5,195 nucleotides of DNA from an uncultured Collinsella sp. GTDB lineage: Bacteria > Actinomycetota > Coriobacteriia > Coriobacteriales > Coriobacteriaceae. How positions within the stretch are numbered: position 1 is the first letter of the stretch; each line of letters opens with the position of its first letter. Positions 1 to 5,195 of this stretch are shown piece by piece. The DNA is taken from the NCBI GenBank assembly GCA_900547125.1, contig URFU01000121.1, forward strand, positions 1-5,195, given 5' to 3'. The notes under the pieces are model-generated. The model searched no databases, was not told where the DNA came from, and was given only the letters and a program-made list of their open reading frames with translations. The position numbers and the translations under genes were made by a program.

Positions 1-106
1 GGCCGAAGCGGGGACGGATCTCGTCGCGGAACTTGGGCTGGATCTGGTACAGACGCACGGGCAGCTGGCGGTAGGAGCGCACTTCGCCGCGCACCAGGTC
101 GGTGAT
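1..106 (-). pseudogene. proS: Internal fragment of prolyl-tRNA synthetase, in frame with the methyltransferase
   Basis: In the methyltransferase frame, the minus strand from about 106 to 1 encodes [16 protein letters not shown], then [19 protein letters not shown]. This is the bacterial prolyl-tRNA synthetase catalytic core around class II motif 2 (compare ITDLIRNELSSYKQLP and YQIQTKFRDEVRPRFG in E. coli ProS). In a normal ProRS roughly 100 residues, including motif 1, precede this point; here methyltransferase sequence precedes it instead. The piece cannot be an intact synthetase gene. What follows lies outside the window. A chimeric assembly near a contig end is the simplest explanation; a genuine recombination or deletion is the alternative. 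The ProRS identity is near certain, the cause is not. Confidence 0.8.
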
Positions 107-847
107 CTGCTGATCGTCAAAGTGGTGGCAATAGCGGTAGGCGTGGCGGTCGTTTTGCCAGCCAATGAGGTGGTCGCCGGCTTCAAACTGCGCGGAATCG
201 TAGCCCTCAAAAGGCGGAGTGAGCTCGGCGCGGGCCTCGGCGCGAACGGCCTTGCGCGCCATGCGCTCGTCGTTCATAAACTCCCAAAAGCTGATGGCGA
301 TGATGCCGCCCGGGCGTGTCTGGCGCACTAGGGCGTCGAGCACGCGTACGCGGTACTCGCACGACGGCACGTGGTGCATAAAGCCAAAGCAGACCGAGAT
401 GTCGGCGAGCGGGGCGTCGAAAAGCACGTCGGGCGTCTCGGCGGGGTTGAGCTTCATGAGAGCGTCGAGCACATCGAGTTCCTGGAAGTGCAGGTTGGGA
501 ATGCGCAGGGCGTGACCACGTGCATCGATGGCCAGGTCTTGGCACGAGTCGACACCATAGAACTCAAACGGGCAGCTGGCATCCGCCGAGGGGTTTGCGC
601 CATCGACGCCCTTGGCGGCAAGTGCGCCGCCGGCGGCAAAGTTCTCGAATCGCATATTGCCGCAGGCAAGATCGAAGACGCGGACGGGATGCTCGATCGT
701 GGCGACGTCGAGCTGCCCGAGCGCGATGTCCATGGTGCGCACCCAGCCGGGCCACGGGGCCTGCCGCGTATCGGAAAAGGAGGCGGAGTGTTCGCGATAG
801 AACGTGTTGTTGAGCTGGATGAGCGATGAGGCGAAATCGCGGTTCAC
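1..847 (-). CDS. Trm9/ALKBH8-like class I SAM-dependent methyltransferase, C-terminus replaced by a ProRS fragment (partial)
   Basis: The reading frame is open from a GTG at 847 to the window edge (282 codons). Seen: [10 protein letters not shown] (residues 24-33), SAM-binding motif [12 protein letters not shown] (57-67), an acidic motif II region GVDSCQDLA (98-106), FGFMHHV (154-160), [13 protein letters not shown] (178-190), GDHLIGWQ (224-231) and YRYCHHF (237-243). Family knowledge: yeast Trm9 and human ALKBH8 share the TRxxPWP, IHH, RPGG and GD...W...YxYxHxF pattern and methylate cm5U34 of tRNA to mcm5U. I infer a tRNA wobble-uridine carboxyl methyltransferase; another small-molecule or tRNA substrate is possible. 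The GTG start is favoured by GGAGGGAG at 857-864, nine bases upstream. An in-frame ATG at 895 is less likely because it overlaps a candidate -10. After about residue 247 the protein becomes prolyl-tRNA synthetase, so the methyltransferase has lost its last few tens of residues. The gene is divergent from the HTH gene. Confidence 0.85.
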   Translation of the reverse strand, partial: MNRDFASSLIQLNNTFYREHSASFSDTRQAPWPGWVRTMDIALGQLDVATIEHPVRVFDLACGNMRFENFAAGGALAAKGVDGANPSADASCPFEFYGVDSCQDLAIDARGHALRIPNLHFQELDVLDALMKLNPAETPDVLFDAPLADISVCFGFMHHVPSCEYRVRVLDALVRQTRPGGIIAISFWEFMNDERMARKAVRAEARAELTPPFEGYDSAQFEAGDHLIGWQNDRHAYRYCHHFDDQQITDLVRGEVRSYRQLPVRLYQIQPKFRDEIRPRFG

Positions 848-856
848 GGCGCGGAA

Positions 857-864
857 CTCCCTCC
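857..864 (-). promoter_or_regulatory. Ribosome binding site deciding the GTG start of the methyltransferase
   Basis: The minus strand reads GGAGGGAG here, followed by nine bases and then GTG at 847. This is a good Shine-Dalgarno match at normal spacing. It supports the GTG over the in-frame ATG at 895, which has no comparable upstream signal. Confidence 0.6.
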
Positions 865-893
865 GTTGGCGGTGCGGAATAAACAGTACGACC

Positions 894-923
894 ATACTAC
901 CGTTAACGCCACAACGGGGACAA
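894..923 (-). promoter_or_regulatory. Candidate promoter for the methyltransferase
   Basis: On the minus strand, TTGTCC (918-923) and TAGTAT (894-899) are separated by 18 bases. Each matches the sigma-70-type consensus at four of six positions. Transcription would begin near 887, downstream of the alternative ATG at 895, which agrees with the GTG start at 847. The spacer contains the 8-bp palindrome CGTTAACG (901-908). The call rests on weak consensus matches only. Confidence 0.3.
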
Positions 924-979
924 CCGAGCTGCGGGTCATTGCTTTGTTTGGACACATTTCCGCAGCTCATATATGCCCG

Positions 980-1011
980 CAACCACCGGTTGTCAAAAAT
1001 CTCACTAAAAT
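980..1011 (+). promoter_or_regulatory. Candidate promoter/operator for the HTH-DUF4097 unit
   Basis: TAAAAT at 1006-1011 matches a -10 box at five of six positions, but no -35 box lies at normal spacing. A small inverted repeat, CAACC-acc-GGTTG (980-992), sits about where a -35 element would be, as expected for an operator of an autoregulating XRE protein. The rest of the 848-1113 intergenic region holds only the other signals listed here; I see no RNA gene or small ORF with coding character in it. Confidence 0.2.
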
Positions 1012-1055
1012 AGGTGGCATGTTTTTGGCGGTGGCGGATACATTTTTAACTGTGC

Positions 1056-1065
1056 AAGGCGCCTT
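1056..1065. promoter_or_regulatory. 10-bp perfect palindrome upstream of the HTH gene
   Basis: AAGGCGCCTT is a perfect palindrome about 50 bases upstream of the HTH start codon and downstream of the candidate -10 at 1006-1011. It overlaps the palindrome CTTAAG at 1063-1068. It could be an operator half-site pair for the downstream regulator. In GC-rich DNA, chance is also a realistic explanation for a palindrome of this size. Confidence 0.2.
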
Positions 1066-1103
1066 AAGAACAAAACGATCCGGCGGCACGGCTGGCATCA
1101 CAT

Positions 1104-1110
1104 AGGAGGA
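1104..1110 (+). promoter_or_regulatory. Ribosome binding site of the HTH gene
   Basis: AGGAGGA lies three bases before the ATG at 1114. It is a near-perfect Shine-Dalgarno sequence, slightly close to the start, and fixes the start of the XRE protein. Confidence 0.7.
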
Positions 1111-1113
1111 ACC

Positions 1114-1836
1114 ATGAATGTAGAAACTGCGCAGCGGCTCGCCGACCTTCGTCGCAGCAAGGGTTTTAGCCAAGAAGGGCTGGCGCGAAAGCTGGGGCTG
1201 TCGCGCCAGGCGGTCAGTAAATGGGAGCGCGCGGAGAGCTCGCCCGATACCGAGAACCTGATCTCGCTCGCCAAGCTCTATGGCGTGAGCCTGGACGAGC
1301 TGCTCAATCCGAGCGATGAGATCGAGGACGATATCGAGTTTGAGAACGAGGACCGCGCTCGCCAACGCGAGGCCGAGGCGGCGGAACGTGCACGCACCCA
1401 TGAGGCAGCGGCGCGTGCGACTGAGGCGGCAACGCAGGCAAGTGACGCGGCAGCCAAGGCGGCGCAGGCGGCAAGCTGGAGTGCGCAGGCCGCCAATGCG
1501 GCGACGGCTCAGGTGACGGGTGCCGTTGCGGCCGGCCCGACTCCGGTGAAGGGTCCGTTCCAGTCGTTCCCGTATTGGGCCGTGTGCTGGCTGCTGTTCT
1601 TTTTACTGATGTTCCTGGTTGGTGCCAGCCCCTTTCCCGCACTGATCTTCTTTACGATCCCCATCTATCACTGGGTGGCACGTGCGCTCGATGGCGATTG
1701 GGCGCGCGGGGATATCCAGGTTGGTCCGGCGCCGGCGGTCGCTAGGACTAAAGGGGAGGACGTTTCCACAGCGGTTGACGCTGACATGGCTGCCGCGACC
1801 ACCGCTGAGTCGAGTGCCAAAGAAGGTGATGAATGA
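1114..1836 (+). CDS. XRE-family HTH transcriptional regulator with C-terminal membrane segments
   Basis: The protein has 240 residues. Residues 8-63 form a classic XRE/Cro-type helix-turn-helix: the recognition region LSRQAVSKWERAESSPD (29-45) is followed by LISLAKLYGVSLDELL (49-64). An acidic stretch (67-80) leads into a charged then Ala-rich helix (81-140) built of AAxAAxxA-like steps, probably a long helical stalk or coiled coil. Two hydrophobic segments follow, about 154-171 and 174-190, the second containing FFTIPIYHW. Similar two-segment tails on XRE proteins are familiar to me from Firmicutes. The tail after 199 is hydrophilic and Ala/Thr/Glu-rich. I infer a membrane-tethered DNA-binding regulator with both ends in the cytoplasm. 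It overlaps the next gene by four bases (ATGA), implying translational coupling and a shared signal pathway. The DNA target and inducing signal are unknown; autoregulation is plausible. Confidence 0.85.
   Translation: MNVETAQRLADLRRSKGFSQEGLARKLGLSRQAVSKWERAESSPDTENLISLAKLYGVSLDELLNPSDEIEDDIEFENEDRARQREAEAAERARTHEAAARATEAATQASDAAAKAAQAASWSAQAANAATAQVTGAVAAGPTPVKGPFQSFPYWAVCWLLFFLLMFLVGASPFPALIFFTIPIYHWVARALDGDWARGDIQVGPAPAVARTKGEDVSTAVDADMAAATTAESSAKEGDE
1821..1826 (+). promoter_or_regulatory. Ribosome binding site of the DUF4097 gene, inside the HTH gene
   Basis: AGAAGG within the last codons of the HTH gene is six bases before ATG 1833 and nine before ATG 1836. The two adjacent ATGs are in frame and either could be used. 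I chose 1833 because it forms the ATGA overlap; using 1836 would remove one Met. Confidence 0.55.
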
Positions 1837-2732
1837 TGAAGCTCTCGCATGAGTCTAAGAGGCGCTTGGGCATTGGCATCGGAGCGTTTGTGCTTATCAT
1901 CGGACTTGTCTTTGGCATTTCGCGGACATTGATTCATTTTGATGGTCCGTGGGATCTCGACGATGTTGTATCCGGCTTGTCTGGTATGGACGATGTCTTT
2001 GACGAGGACGATTCCTTGAATAGCGGTAACTATTCCGCTCGGCCTCAACAGCTTTCGAGCGAAACGTTTGATGCCGACGCGTTCACATCGCTTGACTTGG
2101 ACGTGACGTCGGGCACGGTCGAGGTCAAACACGTCTCCGGCGGGCCAGTGCGCGTGATTGAAAGCGGTCGCGTGGCAACGGGGACCGTTGCCTTCGATGC
2201 GGCAACCCAGAACCTGGCCGAAATCAAGGGCTCTACGCTCAAGATTCGCCAGTTCGATTGCGATGACGAGCGCGCCATTGACCGCACGGTTACCGTCGAA
2301 CTGCCGCGCAAAGTTGCCGATAACATGGTGGGCATTACAGCGAATGTAGGATCGGGTGATCTGACGGTCGCGGGCATTGCGTGTCATGACCTCAACCTGA
2401 CTCTGGACTCGGGAGACGTTGAGTTTACGGGCACCGTGACCGATACCCTGAATGCCGAGGTCGGTTCGGGCGATGTGACGTTCGAGCTTTACCCGGCCCC
2501 CACGAAGTCGATGGACGTGAGTGTGGGCTCGGGCGATGTGGAGATGACGGTTCCGAACTCGACGGGCTTTAAGGCGAGCCTCACCTTGGGCAGCGGCGAC
2601 TTCGAGAGCGATTTCCTTCCGCTTGGCTACGACGGCGAGACCATTTTGAATCTTGAATTCGATAACGGTGACAAGTCTGCCACGTATCGTTTTGAGGTCG
2701 GTTCGGGCGACATGTCGTTTGATTCGGAGTAG
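1833..2732 (+). CDS. DUF4097-type beta-repeat membrane protein
   Basis: The protein has 299 residues. A short basic N-terminus (KRR at 9-11) precedes one membrane segment (about 12-30), so the bulk is predicted to be outside the cell with the N-terminus inside. Residues 37-65 are acidic and low in complexity (DD, DEDD). From about 79 onward the sequence is a regular series of beta strands. SGD motifs occur at 174-176, 193-195, 212-214, 233-235, 254-256 and 291-293, with a degenerate SGT at 93-95 and NGD at 278-280. This SGD ladder is typical of DUF4097 (putative adhesin, right-handed beta-helix-like) proteins, which are often encoded beside HTH or PadR regulators. I infer that it works with the upstream membrane-anchored regulator, perhaps as its envelope-facing sensor or its main target. 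Two stop codons follow in tandem (TAG TGA), then a terminator. No enzyme motif is visible. Confidence 0.85.
   Translation: MMKLSHESKRRLGIGIGAFVLIIGLVFGISRTLIHFDGPWDLDDVVSGLSGMDDVFDEDDSLNSGNYSARPQQLSSETFDADAFTSLDLDVTSGTVEVKHVSGGPVRVIESGRVATGTVAFDAATQNLAEIKGSTLKIRQFDCDDERAIDRTVTVELPRKVADNMVGITANVGSGDLTVAGIACHDLNLTLDSGDVEFTGTVTDTLNAEVGSGDVTFELYPAPTKSMDVSVGSGDVEMTVPNSTGFKASLTLGSGDFESDFLPLGYDGETILNLEFDNGDKSATYRFEVGSGDMSFDSE
2352..2711 (+). repeat. Six SGD beta-strand repeats in the DUF4097 protein
   Basis: At protein level the unit is roughly hydrophobic-x-SGD-hydrophobic-x-hydrophobic, for example VGSGDLTV, LDSGDVEF, VGSGDVTF, VGSGDVEM, LGSGDFES and VGSGDMSF. The SGDs are spaced 19, 19, 21, 21 and 37 residues apart; the wide last gap contains a degenerate FDNGDKSA. 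The DNA is only partly repetitive (for example tcgggcgatgtg), so the repeats look old and are conserved at protein level. Confidence 0.7.
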
Positions 2733-2779
2733 TGAGGCAGACGAAAGCCTAGGCGAAGATATAGACGCGCTGTTTGATG

Positions 2780-2814
2780 AAGGCGCCGAAGCCGAGATCG
2801 GCTTCGGCGCCTTT
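2780..2814 (+). terminator. Intrinsic terminator ending the HTH-DUF4097 unit
   Basis: A 15-bp perfect stem (2780-2794 pairing with 2799-2813) with the 4-base loop AGAT forms around GGCGCCGAAGCCG. It is followed by an imperfect T-rich stretch, TTTGCCTTT, ending at 2820. Stem strength and position, about 48 bases after the DUF4097 stop, argue strongly for rho-independent termination. It separates this unit from elp3. Confidence 0.8.
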
Positions 2815-2819
2815 GCCTT

Positions 2820-2825
2820 TACAAT
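2820..2825 (+). promoter_or_regulatory. Candidate -10 box giving a leaderless elp3 transcript
   Basis: TACAAT matches the -10 consensus at five of six positions and ends six bases before the elp3 ATG at 2832. Transcription would therefore start at or next to the A of the ATG. No Shine-Dalgarno lies at a usable distance (the GGGGA at 2826-2830 is one base from the ATG), and the frame closes at a TGA at 2778 with no alternative start codon between. No clear -35 box is visible, since that position falls inside the terminator stem. Confidence 0.4.
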
Positions 2826-2831
2826 GGGGAC

Positions 2832-4736
2832 ATGGAACAGATTATCTTGAACATACTCGAGGCTCTGCGTCGCGGCGAGACCGTGGACGACAAGGCGCTC
2901 GTCAAACTGATACATGCCGAGGCACGCCGTGAGGGTGCCGACAAACGCGATTTGGCCAAGCGCCGTCTGCTGCCGTTCTACCAGCGGGTTAAACGTGAGG
3001 AGCCGGCTCGGTGGGCTGCGTGGAATGTCGATTCCGATCTGGAACGCCAACTGCTGCAGGTGCTACGCATGAAGCCGCGCCGCACGGCTTCGGGCGTAGC
3101 GACCATTACCGTCATCACCAAGCCCTGGCCGTGCTCGGGCGATTGCCTGTTTTGCCCCAATGATCTGCGCATGCCCAAGAGCTATCTGCACGCCGAGCCG
3201 GCGTGCGCCCGTGCAGAGCAAAACTGCTTCGATCCGTATCTGCAGGTGAGTGCCCGTTTGACGGCGCTTTCGCAAATGGGGCATGCGACCGATAAGATCG
3301 AGCTCATTGTGCTCGGCGGTACCTGGAGCGACTATCCGCAAGGGTATCAAACGTGGTTTATGTCGGAGCTTTTCCGTGCGCTCAATGACGATGCCGTCGC
3401 CGGCGTGGCAGCAAACCCCATGTTGGCGCGTCCGGGCATCAGCCGTGCCGAGGCGGGGCGCCTGCTCGATGACGCTCCCGCCGATGCCCTGCCGCCGGTG
3501 GTAACAGAGCGCCGCGAGCGCTATCGGGCCGCCGGCATTGCGACAGACGAGGTCGAGCTTGCTGCCGGCGTTGCCGACGAGCAGGGGCGTGTGGATGCTT
3601 CCGTGGGCGGCTACAACCGCGCAGTGCGTCGCCTGTACGGCCCCGGTACGCCGTGGGGCGAGGTCGCCGAGTGGCAGACGGCCACGATGGAGGAGCTTGA
3701 ACGTCAGCAGCGCATCAACGAGACGGCGAAGCATCGCGTGGTGGGGCTCGTTATCGAGACGCGCCCCGATGCCGTAACGCCGCAGGCCCTTACGCTCATC
3801 CGCCGCCTGGGCTGCACCAAGATTCAGATGGGTATTCAGAGCCTTGACCAGCACCTGCTCGATATCAACGAGCGTCGCATTTCGGTGGCGCAGATCGAGC
3901 GGGCGTTTTCGCTTGCGCGCCTGTGTGGCTTTAAGATCCACGCGCATTTTATGCTCAACTTGCTGGGCGCCACGCCCGAGGGGGACAAGCGCGACTACGA
4001 GCGCTTTATGACCGAGGGGGCCTTTATGCCCGACGAGGTCAAGGTCTACCCGTGTGCGCTCATCGAGGGCTCGCGTCTGGTGGGTTGCTATGAACGTGGC
4101 GAGTGGCGTCCCTATACCGAGGAAGAGCTGCTCGATGTGCTTGCCGACGACATCGTGGTGACGCCGGCGTTCTGCCGCATCAGTCGCATGATCCGCGACT
4201 TTAGTTCCGACGACATCATGGTGGGCAACAAGAAACCCAACCTACGTCAGCTCGTCGAGAACCGCCTGGCGGCTCGTAGGGAAGGCGTGACGGTGCGCGA
4301 GATTCGCTATCGCGAAATCAGCACGGCGGGTGCCGACTTGCATGAGCTGACCCTTGATGAGGTCGCGTACGAGACGCCGGTGACGCACGAGCGCTTTTTG
4401 CAGTGGGTGACGCCGCAGGGCAAGATCGCGGGCTTTTTGCGGCTGTCGCTTCCCGATCGCGCTTTTGTTGCCGCGCATGCGGACGAGTTGCCGACGACGC
4501 CGGACGAGGCGATGATTCGCGAGGTGCACGTGTATGGCATGGCGGCGCGCGTGGGCGACCAGGGCCAGGCGGCGCAGCATCACGGGTTGGGGCGTTTGCT
4601 CGTAGACCGTGCGTGCGAGATTGCCCGGGATGCGGGTTATGCGCGTATCAACGTGATTAGCGCGATTGGCACACGCGAGTACTATCGCCATCTTGGATTT
4701 TATGACCATGGCCTTTATCTGCAAAAGGAGCTCTAA
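2832..4736 (+). CDS. elp3: Elp3 family tRNA U34 carboxymethyltransferase (radical SAM/GNAT)
   Basis: The protein has 634 residues. Elp3 builds the cm5 group on the wobble uridine (U34) of tRNA from acetyl-CoA using a SAM-derived radical. Seen in order: an N-terminal basic helical region (1-80, likely tRNA binding); KPRRTASGVATITVITKPWP (81-100), closely matching the Elp3 lead-in; the 4Fe-4S ligands C101, C105 and C108 in CSGDCLFC (CX3CX2C); FDPYLQ (133-138); ELIVLGGTWSDYP (157-169); VIETRPD (307-313); IQMGIQSLD (331-339); and a C-terminal GNAT domain with the acetyl-CoA loop QHHGLGRLL (582-590) and REYYRHLGFYDHG (615-627). It is longer than many Elp3 proteins because about 110 residues (186-295) separate the first and second radical-SAM halves. 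ATG 2832 is the first possible start. The next gene begins immediately after the TAA. The canonical eukaryotic Elongator partners are not encoded here; bacterial Elp3 is thought to act alone. Confidence 0.93.
   Translation: MEQIILNILEALRRGETVDDKALVKLIHAEARREGADKRDLAKRRLLPFYQRVKREEPARWAAWNVDSDLERQLLQVLRMKPRRTASGVATITVITKPWPCSGDCLFCPNDLRMPKSYLHAEPACARAEQNCFDPYLQVSARLTALSQMGHATDKIELIVLGGTWSDYPQGYQTWFMSELFRALNDDAVAGVAANPMLARPGISRAEAGRLLDDAPADALPPVVTERRERYRAAGIATDEVELAAGVADEQGRVDASVGGYNRAVRRLYGPGTPWGEVAEWQTATMEELERQQRINETAKHRVVGLVIETRPDAVTPQALTLIRRLGCTKIQMGIQSLDQHLLDINERRISVAQIERAFSLARLCGFKIHAHFMLNLLGATPEGDKRDYERFMTEGAFMPDEVKVYPCALIEGSRLVGCYERGEWRPYTEEELLDVLADDIVVTPAFCRISRMIRDFSSDDIMVGNKKPNLRQLVENRLAARREGVTVREIRYREISTAGADLHELTLDEVAYETPVTHERFLQWVTPQGKIAGFLRLSLPDRAFVAAHADELPTTPDEAMIREVHVYGMAARVGDQGQAAQHHGLGRLLVDRACEIARDAGYARINVISAIGTREYYRHLGFYDHGLYLQKEL
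4723..4730 (+). promoter_or_regulatory. Ribosome binding site of the spermidine-synthase-like gene
   Basis: AAAAGGAG within the last codons of elp3 lies six bases before the ATG at 4737. The elp3 stop TAA (4734-4736) directly abuts this ATG, so the two genes are very likely co-transcribed and translationally coupled. Confidence 0.65.
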
Positions 4737-5195
4737 ATGAACAAGCCGAGTGTTTCTGCCGGCGTCGTTGCCGGCGTTGCTCTGGGAGCCGCGGCGCTTG
4801 GTGCGGCCGCTGTCGCTGTTCGTGCTGCCTGTCTGCAGGTTGCGCGAACCCGCAATGGGTTGGCGCGTGTGAAACGCGTGCACGACGAGGGCGGCGACGA
4901 AGTCCGCGTATTGGTGCAAGGCGGCGTCTACCAAAGCGCGAGTTACGTTGGCGAGCGCTGGGCGGAGCCCGTCTTTGCGTACTATCGCGCGTTTGACGAC
5001 GTGTTTGAGGCCGAGGATGCGATGCGCGACGCTTATGGTCACGGTATCGACCGCATGCTTATGCTGGGCGGCGGCGGGTTTGCCTATCCCAAGTTCGCGC
5101 TGATGTCGCACGAGGGCTTGCGCATGGACGTCATCGAGTACGACGGAGAGATTACGCGCCTGGCGAGCCGCTGGTTCTACCTAGACGAGCTGGCG
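4737..5195 (+). CDS. Spermidine-synthase-like protein with N-terminal hydrophobic segment (3' end beyond window)
   Basis: 153 residues are visible and the frame stays open to the window end. Residues 7-30 are hydrophobic and Ala/Gly/Val-rich, suggesting a membrane anchor or uncleaved signal. QGGVYQSASYVGERWAEPVF (61-80) matches the N-terminal beta-sheet region of the spermidine synthase fold. MLMLGGGGFAYPKF (107-120) is the Rossmann SAM-type nucleotide motif, and DVIEYD (131-136) is the acidic end of beta-2 that holds the ribose. Classical spermidine synthases have GGGDG at the first motif; here it is GGGGF, so aminopropyl transfer is doubtful and a related methyltransferase-like role is possible. 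The catalytic region lies mostly beyond the window. The gene follows elp3 with no gap, but a functional link is not evident from sequence. Confidence 0.75.
   Translation, partial: MNKPSVSAGVVAGVALGAAALGAAAVAVRAACLQVARTRNGLARVKRVHDEGGDEVRVLVQGGVYQSASYVGERWAEPVFAYYRAFDDVFEAEDAMRDAYGHGIDRMLMLGGGGFAYPKFALMSHEGLRMDVIEYDGEITRLASRWFYLDELA

Noticed and set aside
371..829. 152-codon open frame on the plus strand
   Set aside because: It is antisense to the methyltransferase, whose SAM-binding motifs are clearly encoded on the minus strand.
866..1105. 79-codon open frame in the intergenic region, plus strand
   Set aside because: It has no convincing ribosome binding site and no recognisable motif, and it runs through the likely promoter and RBS region of the HTH gene.
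2733..2831. Possible small gene or regulatory RNA between the DUF4097 gene and elp3
   Set aside because: The only strong structure is the 15-bp terminator hairpin. The remainder is too short and has no coding signal or further conserved-looking structure.
1668..3050. 460-codon open frame on the minus strand
   Set aside because: It is antisense to the well-supported DUF4097 gene and the start of elp3, crosses the terminator, and its translation is rich in Arg, His and Val with no recognisable domain. It is a GC-rich shadow frame.
3063..3947. 294-codon open frame on the minus strand
   Set aside because: It lies entirely antisense to elp3, whose motifs are unambiguous. The translation resembles no family and is Arg/His/Leu-rich, as expected of antisense to high-GC coding DNA.
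4242..5111. 289-codon open frame on the minus strand
   Set aside because: It is antisense to the GNAT domain of Elp3 and the spermidine-synthase-like gene, with no domain signature.

Overview
The window is high-GC, gene-dense bacterial DNA. Its gene content and protein style suggest a Coriobacteriia actinobacterium, probably Collinsella-like. That is an inference from protein sequence and GC bias; no rRNA or other taxonomic marker is present.

Layout. (1) Positions 1-847, minus strand: a class I SAM-dependent methyltransferase with the signature motifs of the Trm9/ALKBH8 tRNA wobble-uridine methyltransferases. Its C-terminus is replaced in frame, at about position 106, by an internal piece of prolyl-tRNA synthetase (class II motif 2) that runs off the window edge. 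(2) Positions 848-1113: a 266-bp divergent intergenic region with candidate promoters and small palindromes. (3) Positions 1114-2732, plus strand: a two-gene unit with a 4-base ATGA overlap. It encodes an XRE-type DNA-binding protein with an Ala-rich helix and two C-terminal membrane segments, then a single-pass membrane protein with a DUF4097-like beta-repeat ectodomain carrying six SGD motifs. A strong intrinsic terminator (2780-2814) closes the unit. (4) Positions 2832-4736: a complete bacterial Elp3 (radical SAM plus GNAT), apparently read from a leaderless transcript. (5) Positions 4737-5195: the start of a spermidine-synthase-like Rossmann protein, immediately downstream of elp3 and cut by the window end.

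How the genes may work together. Elp3 makes the cm5U34 modification on tRNA, and Trm9-type enzymes methylate cm5U to mcm5U in eukaryotes. Finding both within 3 kb suggests a bacterial wobble-uridine pathway, although they are divergent and not one operon. The HTH/DUF4097 pair looks like a separate envelope-sensing regulatory module. The most anomalous feature is the methyltransferase-ProRS junction, which is either an assembly chimera near a contig end or a real gene-breaking rearrangement.
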